Origin: Bog-793 sp963823945
GTDB lineage: Bacteria; Actinomycetota; Acidimicrobiia; Acidimicrobiales; Bog-793
Length of the DNA stretch: 64,000 nucleotides
Reading direction: 5' to 3'
NCBI GenBank assembly: GCA_963823945.1
Contig: CAWGNK010000008.1
Span: 1 to 64,000 of the forward strand
Position 1 is the stretch's first letter. Each line of letters begins with the position of its first letter. The notes under the pieces are model-generated. The model saw only the letters and a program-made list of their open reading frames with translations, had not been told where the DNA came from and searched no databases. Shown here one piece after another: positions 7,993-16,583 of this stretch. The position numbers and the translations under genes were made by a program.

Positions 7993-9290
7993 GCACGACG
8001 AACTTCGAGTTCCTCGACGCCCTGCAGCAGATCGCGCGCGACAAGGGCATCGCCGTCGAGACGCTGCTCGAGGCGCTCGCCAACGCACTGGTCGCGGCCT
8101 ACAAGCGTCAGCCCGATGCCGCGGAGGAGGCCTTCGTCACGATCGACTCGGACTCCGGCGAGATCCGCGTCTACGGCCAGGAGCTCGACGAGGACGGCAA
8201 CGTCGTGCGGGAGTGGGACGACACCCCGAACGACTTCGGCCGCATCGCCGCCCAGGCCGCCAAGCAGGTCATCCTGCAGCGCATCCGCGAGGCCGAGCGC
8301 GACCTCAAGTATGAGGAGTACGCCGGGCGCGAGGGCGACATCGTGACGGGGATCATCCAGCAGAGCGACAGCCGCTACACGCTGCTCGATCTCGGCAAGG
8401 TCGAGGCGCTGCTGCCGCAGGCCGAGCAGGTCCCCTACGAGCGCTACGACCACGCGGCGCGCCTCAAGGCCTACATCGTCGAGGTCCGCAAGACCTCGAA
8501 AGGTGCCCAGATCGTCGTCTCGCGCAGTCACCCCGGGCTCATCAAGCGGCTCTTCGACCTCGAGGTCCCGGAGATCTCGAACGGCGTCGTCGAGATCAAG
8601 GCCTGCGCCCGTGAGCCGGGGCACCGCACGAAGATCGCCGTGTGGTCGAACGACCCCAACGTCGACCCCGTCGGTGCCTGCGTCGGCGCGAGGGGCGCGC
8701 GCGTCCGGATGGTGACGAACGAACTGCGGGGCGAGAAGGTCGACATCGTGCCGTACGCCGACGACCCCGCCGAGTTCGTGGCCCGCGCCCTGCAGCCCGC
8801 CCGGGTCAAGGAGGTCCGCCTCGACGAGGCGACCGGCACCGCGACGGTCATCGTCCACGACTTCCAGCTCTCGCTGGCGATCGGCAAGGAGGGCCAGAAC
8901 GCCCGCCTCGCGGCCCGCCTCACCGGCTGGCGGATCGACATCAAGAGCGAGACCCAGCTCGCCGAGGAGGAGAGCGGCGCCTCGCCGGTCGACTGGGCCG
9001 AGGGTGAGTGGCTGCGGAACGAGTCGGGAGAGATGGTCTTCCAACCCGCCGGCGGGGGAGCTCCGGTCTCGATGGCCGAGTGGGCCCAGGGTGGCGGTCC
9101 CGAGGGTCCCGAGGCACCGGCGCCGGAGGGTGAGGCGGCGGCCGAGCCCGTTCCTGCGACCCCGGGGTCACCGGCCGACGGGTCGGTCGAGCCCGATGCC
9201 GGGCCCGCGGAGACCGCCACCGACGCCACGGTCGCGGCGACCGTCGACGAGGTGGCAGATTCGGCGGACGCGCCGGACGAAGCCCCGTAG
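7989..9290 (+). CDS. nusA: Transcription termination/antitermination factor NusA
   Basis: NusA binds elongating RNA polymerase and modulates pausing and termination. The N-terminal polymerase-binding domain spans about residues 1-105 (FLDALQQIARDKGIAVETLL). An S1 domain follows (about 110-175, GDIVTGIIQQSDSRYTLLDLG). The tandem KH domains show the signature segments VGACVGARGARVRMVTNELR and AIGKEGQNARLAARLTGWRI. The last 100 residues form an acidic Pro/Ala/Glu-rich tail in place of the repeat domains of enteric NusA, as often in actinobacteria. It overlaps rimP by 4 bases. No ylxR-like gene lies between it and infB, unlike in many relatives. Confidence 0.96.
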   Translation: MSTTNFEFLDALQQIARDKGIAVETLLEALANALVAAYKRQPDAAEEAFVTIDSDSGEIRVYGQELDEDGNVVREWDDTPNDFGRIAAQAAKQVILQRIREAERDLKYEEYAGREGDIVTGIIQQSDSRYTLLDLGKVEALLPQAEQVPYERYDHAARLKAYIVEVRKTSKGAQIVVSRSHPGLIKRLFDLEVPEISNGVVEIKACAREPGHRTKIAVWSNDPNVDPVGACVGARGARVRMVTNELRGEKVDIVPYADDPAEFVARALQPARVKEVRLDEATGTATVIVHDFQLSLAIGKEGQNARLAARLTGWRIDIKSETQLAEEESGASPVDWAEGEWLRNESGEMVFQPAGGGAPVSMAEWAQGGGPEGPEAPAPEGEAAAEPVPATPGSPADGSVEPDAGPAETATDATVAATVDEVADSADAPDEAP

Positions 9291-9450
9291 CCGAACGCCG
9301 GCAGCTCGCCCGAACTCAGGCCCGACCTTCCGATGCCGCGGGACACCCCACCGGGAACGGCGCGCGCCGTCGTGTGCGAGGATGGATGTGGCCGCCGCGC
9401 GCCGTTGGTCTGGCGCGTCGCCTGCGCTGTGAGAAGGGGCTGTCGAGAAC

Positions 9451-12153
9451 TTGGCTAGGAAGATCCGCGTCTACGAGCTCGCGCGAGAGCTCGGCCTCAC
9501 GAACAAGGAGGCCCTCGACCTCTCGCTGTCGCTCGGCATCGGCGTGAAGAGCCATTCCTCCTCGATCGAGGACGCCCAGGCGGACAGGGTCCGGCGCAAG
9601 GCTGAGCGCGAGGGACTGATCCGGGAGGTCCAGCCCACGCCGGAGCCCGCCCCCGAGCCGGCACCGAAGCCCGCGAAGCCCGCCGCGACCGCGCGGCGCG
9701 CCCCCGTCGCCGAGCCGGAGCCGGCCCCCGAACCGGTTCCCGAGCCCGGACCGGAGCCCGAAGCAGTTGCCGAGCTCCACCACGTCGTGCGCAGCCGCCC
9801 CGCGTCCGAGCTCGGTGAGGCCCCGCCCGCGGTGGCGACCCGACCGGCGTCGCCCAGCCGACCCGCCGTGCCCCGCGAGTCGCCGCCGGCCCGGCCGGCC
9901 GCCGCGCGCCCCGCCGGCCCGGGCGAGGCCCCCCCGCGGGTCCGCCGCCCGCTCACGAGTTCGACCGGCAAACCGATCCCCCCACCGCCCGGGCCGCCGC
10001 GGGCCGCGGGCCGCCCGATTCCGCCCCCGCCGGGTATGGGATCGTCGGGTGGGACGCGACCCGCGTCCACCGGGGGACCCCGCGGCGGCGGCTTCGGAGC
10101 CCGATCGGCCCCCGGGGGCGCGCCGCGCACCGGTTTCGGTGGCGGCGGCGGCCGCCCCGGCGGCTACGGTGGCCGCCCCGGCGGCGGAATCGGCCAGGGC
10201 CGCCCGCCCGGTGCCGGCGGGCCGCCCACCGGTGGCGGCACGCGGGGTGGACCGGGAGGCCGGTCGCGCACGCCGCAGCGCCGTTCGCAGCGCCGGCGGC
10301 GCAACGTCGAGGAGCTCGAGCCGATTCAGGTCTCGACCTACATGCCCTCGAACGCGCCCGTTCCGGACCACGAGGTCATCATCGAGCGGGGCAGCACGCC
10401 ACAGGAGGTCGGGCCGAAGCTCAATCGCTCGGCCGGCGACGTCATTCGCTTCCTATTCCTCCAGGGGGAGGTCGTGACGGCGACCCAGTCGCTCAGCGAC
10501 GACATGATCGACCTGTTCGCGGCCGAGATCGGGGCGCGGGTCACCCTCGTCGACCCCGGCGAGGAGCAGGAGGCCGCCCTGCAGGCACGCTTCTTCGCCG
10601 ACGAGGGCTCCGAGGTCGACGCGGCGACGCTGCGGGTCCGCCCGCCGATCGTGACGGTGATGGGCCACGTCGACCACGGCAAGACGTTGCTGCTCGACCG
10701 GATCCGCAAGACGAACGTCGTCGACTCCGAGGCGGGCGGCATCACGCAGCACATCGGCGCTTACCAGGTCGATCGTGACGGCCAGCGGATCACCTTCATC
10801 GACACGCCGGGGCACGAGGCCTTCACCGCGATGCGGGCCCGCGGCGCCCAGGTGACCGACATCGTCGTGCTCGTCGTCGCGGCGGACGACGGCGTCATGC
10901 CCCAGACGGTCGAGGCGATCAACCACGCCAAGTCGGCCGGCGTGCCGATCATCGTCGCCGTGAACAAGATCGACAAGGAAGGGGCGGATCCCAACCGGGT
11001 CCTCCAGCAGCTCTCCGAACAGGGCCTCGTGCCCGAGGCGTGGGGCGGCGACACGATCACCGTCGAGACCTCGGCACTGCAGGGCCTCGGCGTCGAGGAC
11101 CTGCTGGACCAGATCGCCGTGCTCTCCGAGGTGCTCGAGCTGAAGGCGAGCCCGGAGGCGCCCGCCCGCGGCGTCGTGCTCGAGGCGAACCTCGACGTCG
11201 GGCGCGGTCCCGTGGCGACGGTCCTCATCCAGTCCGGGACGCTGCGCGTCGGCGACACCATCGTCGCCGGCCCGGCGTGGGGCAAGGTCCGGGCGCTGAT
11301 CGACGAGCACGGCGACCAGGTGAAAGAGGCCCTGCCCTCGATGCCGGCGCAGGTGCTCGGGCTCTCGGAGCCGGCGAGCGCCGGCGACGAGCTGCGCGCG
11401 ACCTCGGACCTCGGGATCGCCCGCACGATCGGCGAGGCCCGGGAGCAGCGCCAGCGCTACGCGGGCTACGCGCCCTCGCCCTCGGCCCCGGCGTCGGGCG
11501 CCAAGCTCGAGGACATCTTCGAGCAGATCCAGCGGGGCGAGACGGCGACGCTCAACCTCGTCCTGAAAGCGGACGTGCAGGGCTCGCTCGAGGCCGTGAC
11601 GGAGAGCCTGCGCCGGCTCGAGCGCGAGGACGTGAAGGTCGCCTTCGTCCACCGGGCGGTCGGCGGCATCACCGAGTACGACGTCCAGCTCGCGGTGGCC
11701 GCGGCGGCGACGATCATCGGCTTCAACGTCCGGCCCGACCGGCGGGCCCGTGAGCTCGCCGAGACCCACTCGGTCGAGATCCGCACCTACGAGATCATCT
11801 ACAAGCTCGTCGAGGACATCGAGGCGGCGATGGTCGGCATGCTCGCCCCGGTCTTCGAGGAGGTCGTGACGGGCGAGGCCGAGGTGCGGGAGATCTTCCG
11901 CGTGCCACGCGTCGGTGCCGTCGCCGGGTGCTACGTGCTGAACGGCACGATCACCCGCGGCTCGAAGGTCCGCTTCCTGCGGGAGGGCGCGGTCATCTGG
12001 AAGGGCGCGATCAGCTCGCTGCGCCGCTTCAAGGACGACGCCCGCGAGGTCCAGTCGGGCTTCGAGTGCGGCGTCGGCCTCACCGACTTCCAGGACCTGC
12101 GCCAGGGCGACATCATCGAGACCTACGAAGAACGCGAGATCCCGAGGACCTGA
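9451..12153 (+). CDS. infB: Translation initiation factor IF-2
   Basis: IF-2 is the GTPase that brings initiator tRNA to the 30S subunit and promotes subunit joining. The TTG start at 9451 is supported because the family N-terminus (ARKIRVYELARELGLTNKEAL) begins exactly there. After about 60 residues comes a long low-complexity Pro/Ala/Glu then Gly/Arg/Pro-rich linker (to about residue 285). The conserved core follows: G1 GHVDHGKT near residue 405, G3 DTPGHEAF, G4 NKID, and domains II-IV ending LRQGDIIETYEE. At 900 residues it matches actinobacterial IF-2. A 160-base gap separates it from nusA. rbfA follows 49 bases later. Confidence 0.97.
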   Translation: MARKIRVYELARELGLTNKEALDLSLSLGIGVKSHSSSIEDAQADRVRRKAEREGLIREVQPTPEPAPEPAPKPAKPAATARRAPVAEPEPAPEPVPEPGPEPEAVAELHHVVRSRPASELGEAPPAVATRPASPSRPAVPRESPPARPAAARPAGPGEAPPRVRRPLTSSTGKPIPPPPGPPRAAGRPIPPPPGMGSSGGTRPASTGGPRGGGFGARSAPGGAPRTGFGGGGGRPGGYGGRPGGGIGQGRPPGAGGPPTGGGTRGGPGGRSRTPQRRSQRRRRNVEELEPIQVSTYMPSNAPVPDHEVIIERGSTPQEVGPKLNRSAGDVIRFLFLQGEVVTATQSLSDDMIDLFAAEIGARVTLVDPGEEQEAALQARFFADEGSEVDAATLRVRPPIVTVMGHVDHGKTLLLDRIRKTNVVDSEAGGITQHIGAYQVDRDGQRITFIDTPGHEAFTAMRARGAQVTDIVVLVVAADDGVMPQTVEAINHAKSAGVPIIVAVNKIDKEGADPNRVLQQLSEQGLVPEAWGGDTITVETSALQGLGVEDLLDQIAVLSEVLELKASPEAPARGVVLEANLDVGRGPVATVLIQSGTLRVGDTIVAGPAWGKVRALIDEHGDQVKEALPSMPAQVLGLSEPASAGDELRATSDLGIARTIGEAREQRQRYAGYAPSPSAPASGAKLEDIFEQIQRGETATLNLVLKADVQGSLEAVTESLRRLEREDVKVAFVHRAVGGITEYDVQLAVAAAATIIGFNVRPDRRARELAETHSVEIRTYEIIYKLVEDIEAAMVGMLAPVFEEVVTGEAEVREIFRVPRVGAVAGCYVLNGTITRGSKVRFLREGAVIWKGAISSLRRFKDDAREVQSGFECGVGLTDFQDLRQGDIIETYEEREIPRT

Positions 12154-12202
12154 CCGATGATCGCCCCGTCGGCTGACGGGGCGAGACAGGAGATGGACGA
12201 GG

Positions 12203-12589
12203 ATGCGCCGCCGGCCTCCCGTGCGACCCTACCCACGGCTCGCCCGCGTGAACGCGCTCGTCCACGAGGTGCTCGCCGAGGAGATCGAGCGCCTCGGCGA
12301 CGCCGACGAGCGTCTCGCCCTGCTGACGATCACCGCGGTCGCCTGCGAGGGCGACCTGCGCCACGCCGTCGTCTACCTCGCCTCGCTCAGCCCCGAGGCG
12401 CAGCTCGCGCTCGAGGAGCGCCGGCGGCACCTCCAGCGCGCCCTCGCCTCCCAGGCGCGGCTCAAGCGCACGCCGACCCTCAGCTTCGCGGTCGACCCGG
12501 CGATCGTCGAGGGCAACCGCATCGAGGAGGCGTTGCGGCGGGCGAACATCGCCGAGCCGGGCGGCACCCCACCGGAGGAGGGATCCTGA
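12203..12589 (+). CDS. rbfA: 30S ribosome-binding factor RbfA
   Basis: RbfA is a small KH-like protein needed for 16S rRNA 5' maturation and cold adaptation. The 128 residues show the family pattern: an N-terminal helix (ARVNALVHEVLAEEIERLGD), a central strand pair (LLTITAVACEGDLRHAVVYLASL), and the C-terminal RTPTLSFAVDPAIVEGNRIEEAL. AGGAG lies 10 bases upstream of ATG 12203. Its stop overlaps the probable CTG start of truB in the string CTGA, so the two may be translationally coupled. Confidence 0.93.
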   Translation: MRRRPPVRPYPRLARVNALVHEVLAEEIERLGDADERLALLTITAVACEGDLRHAVVYLASLSPEAQLALEERRRHLQRALASQARLKRTPTLSFAVDPAIVEGNRIEEALRRANIAEPGGTPPEEGS

Positions 12590-13530
12590 CGGGCACGCGC
12601 CCCTCAGGTCGTGCCACCCGCCGGGGTGGCGGCCCCGACGGGGTCGTCGTCGTCGACAAGCCGGCCGGCTGGACCTCGCACGACGTGGTTGCCAAGGTCC
12701 GCGGGATCCTGGCCGTGCAGCGCTGCGGGCACGCCGGGACGCTCGATCCCGACGCGACCGGCGTCCTTGTCATCGGCGTGGGCCGGGCGACGCGCCTGCT
12801 GCGATTCGCGACCGCGCTGCCGAAGTCCTACGAGGGCGAGATCGTGCTCGGTACGGCGACGTCGACGCTCGACGCCTCGGGGGCGGTGACGGGGACGTTC
12901 GACATGGCCGCGGTCACGCCCGGCCAGGTGCGGGCCGCCGCCGGGGGCCTCACCGGGAGGATCCTGCAGATCCCGCCGATGGTCTCGGCGGTGAAAGTCG
13001 GCGGGCGGCGCCTGCACGAGCTCGCCCGGGCCGGCATCGAGGTCGAGCGCGCCCCGCGTCCCGTCGAGGTCTTCCGCTTCGACGTCGCCCCGACCGGGGA
13101 CCGGTCGGTCTGGGCGATCAGCGTCGAGTGCTCGTCCGGCACGTACGTGCGGGTGCTCGCCGCGGACCTCGGGGCGGCGCTCGGCGGCGGAGCCCACCTG
13201 CGGGCGCTGCGCCGCACGGCGATCGGTGGATTCAGCGCCGCGGGGGCGGTGACGCTCGACGCGCTCGGCCCCGGCGACCTGCGCCCGATGGGGGAGCTCG
13301 TCGCGCTCCTTTCCCCCGTCGTCGTCGAGCCGGCGATCGCCGACGAGGTCGCGCACGGTCGGGTGCTGCCGCGCCAGCTCGTCGCCGCGGCGGGAGAGGG
13401 GCCCTGGGCGGTCTCGGACGGGACGGGGCGGCTGCTCGCCGTCTACGAGGCCATCCCGGCCGAGAGGATGAAGCCGCTCGTCGTCGTCGCCACGGCGGAG
13501 CCCGGCGAGAGCGCGTTTTCCGGCGAGTAG
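12586..13530 (+). CDS. truB: tRNA pseudouridine(55) synthase TruB, probable CTG start
   Basis: TruB makes the universal pseudouridine 55 in the tRNA T arm. The catalytic motif HAGTLDPDATGVLVIGVG with its Asp is intact. Other family blocks are VVDKPAGWTSHDVV, KSYEGEIVLGTAT, QIPPMVSAVKVGGRRLHELA and SGTYVRVLAADLG. The start is unusual: no ATG, GTG or TTG lies in frame between the rbfA stop and the first conserved residue. The only nearby in-frame candidate is CTG 12586, with GGAGGAGG directly upstream and a 4-base CTGA overlap with rbfA. This gives 314 residues, normal for the family. The next usable in-frame start lies about 400 bases upstream, inside rbfA, and would add a meaningless extension. 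Confidence 0.92.
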   Translation: MTGTRPSGRATRRGGGPDGVVVVDKPAGWTSHDVVAKVRGILAVQRCGHAGTLDPDATGVLVIGVGRATRLLRFATALPKSYEGEIVLGTATSTLDASGAVTGTFDMAAVTPGQVRAAAGGLTGRILQIPPMVSAVKVGGRRLHELARAGIEVERAPRPVEVFRFDVAPTGDRSVWAISVECSSGTYVRVLAADLGAALGGGAHLRALRRTAIGGFSAAGAVTLDALGPGDLRPMGELVALLSPVVVEPAIADEVAHGRVLPRQLVAAAGEGPWAVSDGTGRLLAVYEAIPAERMKPLVVVATAEPGESAFSGE

Positions 13531-13542
13531 CGTCGAATCGAG

Positions 13543-14361
13543 ATGGCCGGGATCGATCGCCCACGGGCAGGGGAGGGCCCTGCCGTCGCGACGATCGGCA
13601 CGTTCGACGGCGTCCACCTCGGGCACCGGCGGCTGATCGAGGAGGCCCGGCGCCAGGCCGCGGCGCTCGGGCTGGCGTGCGTCGCCGTCACGTTCGACCG
13701 CCATCCGATGACGATCGTGCGCCCGGCGGCGGCGCCGCGACTGCTCACGGGGCTCGATCACAAGCTGGAGCTGTTGCGGGGGCGCGGCCTCGAGGCCGTC
13801 GTGCTCGAGTTCGACGCCAAGCTGGCCGCCCAGAGCGCCGAGCAGTTCGTCGAGCGCGTGCTCGTCGAGCGGCTCGGCGTGCGCGCCCTCGTCGTGGGCT
13901 CGAGCTTCCACTTCGGCCACCGGCACCGTGGTGACGTGAACCTTCTGCAGTCGATGGGTGCAAGCCTCGGTTTCACCGTCACGCCGACCGAGCTCGTCAC
14001 GGACGACGCCGAACGCACCGTCATCTCGTCCTCGCTCATCCGGCGCCTCATCGCCGAGGCGCGCCTCGCCGAGGCGCGTCGCCTGCTCGGACGTGACCAC
14101 GAGGTGCGCGGCGAGGCCGCGGGCGCTTCCGGCCTCGTCGCTGTCCCGGCGGAGCTCCTCGTCCCGCCGCCGGGCGACTACCGCGTGTCCTGGTCGATGG
14201 CGGGGGCCGCGGGCACGGGCCTCGCGAGGGTGCTCGAGGGTGGCGGCGGGGCGACGATGATCGAGCTCGTGCCCGACCCGGCCGCCGAGGGGAACGCCGC
14301 GCCGGACCGGCTCGCGGCAGACGGACGGATCGCCGTGCGATTCGTCGCCGCGGCCGGCTGA
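13543..14361 (+). CDS. ribF: RibF-type FAD synthetase with degenerate riboflavin-kinase half
   Basis: Bifunctional RibF turns riboflavin into FMN and then FAD. The N-terminal FMN adenylyltransferase domain is intact: TIGTFDGVHLGHRRLIEEA (HxGH-type nucleotidyl-transfer motif), AVTFDRHP, LVVGSSFHFGHRHRGD, and SSSLIRRLI near residue 170. After LLGRDHEVRG, where the kinase domain normally starts with a G-F-P-T-A-N signature, this protein reads EAAGASGLVAVPAELL and is short (272 residues against about 310). The PTAN Mg-ATP motif is absent. The enzyme is probably an FAD synthetase only, so a separate riboflavin kinase would be needed. ATG 13543 follows truB by 12 bases. Confidence 0.85.
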   Translation: MAGIDRPRAGEGPAVATIGTFDGVHLGHRRLIEEARRQAAALGLACVAVTFDRHPMTIVRPAAAPRLLTGLDHKLELLRGRGLEAVVLEFDAKLAAQSAEQFVERVLVERLGVRALVVGSSFHFGHRHRGDVNLLQSMGASLGFTVTPTELVTDDAERTVISSSLIRRLIAEARLAEARRLLGRDHEVRGEAAGASGLVAVPAELLVPPPGDYRVSWSMAGAAGTGLARVLEGGGGATMIELVPDPAAEGNAAPDRLAADGRIAVRFVAAAG

Positions 14362-14412
14362 GGGACGGAGCCGGGGGACGCGCCGCCGCCGAGCCGCTGG
14401 CGGGGGTATCGG

Positions 14413-14418
14413 TAGGAT
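14413..14418 (+). promoter_or_regulatory. -10 element placed for leaderless def transcript
   Basis: TAGGAT ends 7 bases before the GTG start of def. Initiation 6-8 bases after a -10 would put the first mRNA base at the start codon. No ribosome site is visible before this GTG. Confidence 0.55.
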
Positions 14419-14425
14419 CGGCGCC

Positions 14426-14923
14426 GTGGCGACCCTCCCGATCCGGGTCTTCGGCGACCCGGTCCTGCGGCAACCGACCCTCGCGGTCGAAGAGATCGAC
14501 GACGCGCTGCGCCAGCTCGCCGAGGACATGCTCGCGACGATGTACGCCGCGCCGGGGGTGGGGCTCGCCGCGCCGCAGATCGGTGTGCAGCGGCGCTTTT
14601 TTGTCTACGACATCGGCGACGGGCCGGGCGCCGTCGTCAACCCGCGGATCGTCGAGACCTCGGGGGAGTGGACCTACCTCGAGGGTTGCCTGTCCGTGCC
14701 GGATCTGCACTGGGAGATCATCCGCCCCGCCCGCGTCCACCTCGTCGGGATCGGGCTCGACGGCGAGGAGATCGACGTCGAGGCCGACGAGCTGCTCGGC
14801 CGGTGCTTCCAGCACGAGGTCGACCACCTCGACGGGAAGCTGCTACTTGCGCGGCTCGACCACGCGGACCACAAGGACGCGATGCGGATCCTGCGGGAGC
14901 GCGCCCTCGAAGACGGGCGCTAG
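14426..14923 (+). CDS. def: Peptide deformylase
   Basis: This metalloenzyme removes the formyl group from new protein N-termini. All three catalytic motifs are present in the 165-residue protein: GVGLAAPQIG, EGCLSVP with the metal-binding Cys, and HEVDHLDG with the two metal His and catalytic Glu. The GTG start at 14426 has no ribosome site, but a TAGGAT box 7 bases upstream suggests a leaderless mRNA. It lies 64 bases after ribF. The formyltransferase gene fmt follows directly, the common def-fmt pairing. Confidence 0.96.
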   Translation: MATLPIRVFGDPVLRQPTLAVEEIDDALRQLAEDMLATMYAAPGVGLAAPQIGVQRRFFVYDIGDGPGAVVNPRIVETSGEWTYLEGCLSVPDLHWEIIRPARVHLVGIGLDGEEIDVEADELLGRCFQHEVDHLDGKLLLARLDHADHKDAMRILRERALEDGR

Positions 14924-14932
14924 GGGCGGGCC

Positions 14933-15811
14933 CTGAGCCGGCTCGTCTTCCTCGGCTCGCCGGAGGTGGCGGCGGGGACGCTGCGGGCGCTCGTCGGCGG
15001 GGGCCACGAGGTCGTGCTCGTCGTCACCTCGCCGGATCGCCGGCGCGGGCGGCGCGAGGAGCCCTCGCCGACGCCGGTGAAGCGGGTCGCGGGCGAGCTC
15101 GGCATCGCGGTCACCGAGACCCTCGGGGACGTGGTGGGAAGCGGAGCCGAGCTCGGGGTCGTCGTGGCCTTCGGCCGGATCGTCCCGCCCGGCGTGCTGG
15201 AGCGGGTTCCGATGGTGAACGTCCACTACTCCCTGCTCCCGCGCTGGCGCGGTGCGGCACCGGTCGAGCGGGCGATCATCGCCGGCGACGCAACGACCGG
15301 GGTCTGCGTGATGGCACTCGAGAGAGGCCTCGACACCGGCCCCGTCTACGCCCGCCGCGAGGTCGCAATCGGCGACGACGAGTCGGCCGGCGAGCTGCGC
15401 GGGCGCCTCGGCGCGGTCGGCACGGCCCTCCTCCTCGAGCTGCTCGACCGCCCCGAGGGGTTGCCGGTGCCCACCCCGCAGTCTGGCGAGGCGAGCTACG
15501 CGGCCAAGCTCACGCCGGACGAGCTGCGGCTCGATTTCACCCGCTCGGCCGTCGAGTGCCAGCGGGTCGTGCGGGTCGGACGCGCCTGGACGACCTTCCG
15601 CGGCCGACGTCTCATCGTCGTCGCGGCGCGTCCTTCCGCCGACCAGCCCGCATCCGGCGCCCCGCCCGGCCTGCTCGAGGGTTCGGCCGTCATGACGGGC
15701 GCCGGCGCGCTCGAGCTCGTCGAGGTGCAGACCGAGGGCCGCGGGCCGCTCCCCTTCGCCGCCTGGCGTGCCGGCGCGCGACCCCGCCCCGGGGAGTTGC
15801 TCGGCACATAG
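14933..15811 (+). CDS. fmt: Methionyl-tRNA formyltransferase, probable CTG start
   Basis: Fmt formylates the initiator Met-tRNA using 10-formyl-THF. Catalytic features are NVHYSLLPRWRGAAP (Asn and His) and TTGVCVMALERGLDTGPVY (Asp). The C-terminal OB-like domain starts near AAKLTPDELRLDF. The family N-terminus reads RLVFLGSPEVAAGTLRAL. To include it, translation must start at CTG 14933, which follows AGGGGCGGG and lies 10 bases after the def stop. The first canonical start, GTG 14966, would delete the first strand of the Rossmann fold, and an in-frame stop (the def stop) blocks any start further upstream. The CTG start gives 292 residues. Confidence 0.92.
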   Translation: MSRLVFLGSPEVAAGTLRALVGGGHEVVLVVTSPDRRRGRREEPSPTPVKRVAGELGIAVTETLGDVVGSGAELGVVVAFGRIVPPGVLERVPMVNVHYSLLPRWRGAAPVERAIIAGDATTGVCVMALERGLDTGPVYARREVAIGDDESAGELRGRLGAVGTALLLELLDRPEGLPVPTPQSGEASYAAKLTPDELRLDFTRSAVECQRVVRVGRAWTTFRGRRLIVVAARPSADQPASGAPPGLLEGSAVMTGAGALELVEVQTEGRGPLPFAAWRAGARPRPGELLGT

Positions 15812-15860
15812 GTGGCATAGGGCACGGCGGGCGGCGCACAGCCGAACTCGCGCCGGGCGG

Positions 15861-15866
15861 TAGTGT
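15861..15866 (+). promoter_or_regulatory. -10 element placed for leaderless rpe transcript
   Basis: TAGTGT lies 7 bases before the GTG start of rpe in the 62-base gap after fmt. Its position relative to the start codon matches the def promoter. Confidence 0.5.
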
Positions 15867-15873
15867 CCGACTA

Positions 15874-16581
15874 GTGCTCGCACCCGGTGAGTTCCGAATC
15901 AACCCGTCGATCCTCGCCGCCGACTTCGCCAACCTCGCGGCCGTCGTCGCCGAGGTTGGCGGCGTGACCGAGTGGCTGCACGTCGACGTGATGGACGGGC
16001 ACTTCGTCCCGAACCTCACGATCGGGCCCCCGGTCGTCGCCTCGCTGCGCCGCCACTCCGACGCCTTTTTCGACTGCCATCTGATGGTGACGAACCCGGG
16101 CGATCTGCTGGCGGGGTTCGCACGGGCGGGCGCCAACCTCGTCACCGTGCACGCCGAGATCGGCGGCACCGCCGACTACGTCCGGGCGATCCGTGATCTC
16201 GGCCTGTCGGTCGGGCTCGCCCTGAACCCGGACACGCCGTTCTCGGTCGCCGAGCCCTTCCTCGAGACGATCGACCTGCTGCTGGTGATGACTGTCTTCC
16301 CGGGCTTCGGTGGTCAGCCGTTCATCGCCGACGTCGTCCCGAAAATCGAGCTCGCCCACGCCGCGATCGAGGCGCGCGCCCTCGCCGTCACCATCGAGGT
16401 CGACGGGGGCATCGACGCCACGACCGCCGCGCTGACGGCGAGAGCGGGGGCGCGGGTGTTCGTCGCTGGACAGGCAATCTTCGGCGACCCGCAGCCCACC
16501 GCCGCCGTCGAGTCGATGAAGCGGTCGGTCGCGGCGGCCCTCGCCTCGCCGACCGTGCGCCAGATGGACCAGGGGGGTTGA
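15874..16581 (+). CDS. rpe: Ribulose-phosphate 3-epimerase
   Basis: Rpe interconverts ribulose 5-phosphate and xylulose 5-phosphate in the pentose phosphate pathway. This TIM barrel of 235 residues shows INPSILAADFANLAAVV, HVDVMDGHFVPNLTIGPPVV (catalytic Asp and metal His), DCHLMVTNP, LLVMTVFPGFGGQPF, and the phosphate-binding IEVDGGIDATT and FVAGQAIFG. GTG 15874 is the start that fits the family N-terminus; TAGTGT 7 bases before it suggests a leaderless message. The stop TGA overlaps the hisG start region. Confidence 0.95.
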   Translation: MLAPGEFRINPSILAADFANLAAVVAEVGGVTEWLHVDVMDGHFVPNLTIGPPVVASLRRHSDAFFDCHLMVTNPGDLLAGFARAGANLVTVHAEIGGTADYVRAIRDLGLSVGLALNPDTPFSVAEPFLETIDLLLVMTVFPGFGGQPFIADVVPKIELAHAAIEARALAVTIEVDGGIDATTAALTARAGARVFVAGQAIFGDPQPTAAVESMKRSVAAALASPTVRQMDQGG

Positions 16582-16583
16582 TG

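Noticed and set aside
9291..9450. A ylxR-like gene between nusA and infB, as found in many relatives
   Set aside because: The 160-base gap contains no frame with the family's Cys-containing motif; it is too short for the usual gene.
12604..14529. Minus-strand open frame of about 640 codons opposite truB and ribF
   Set aside because: A shadow frame spanning two recognised genes; it crosses intergenic sequence with no gene-like start.
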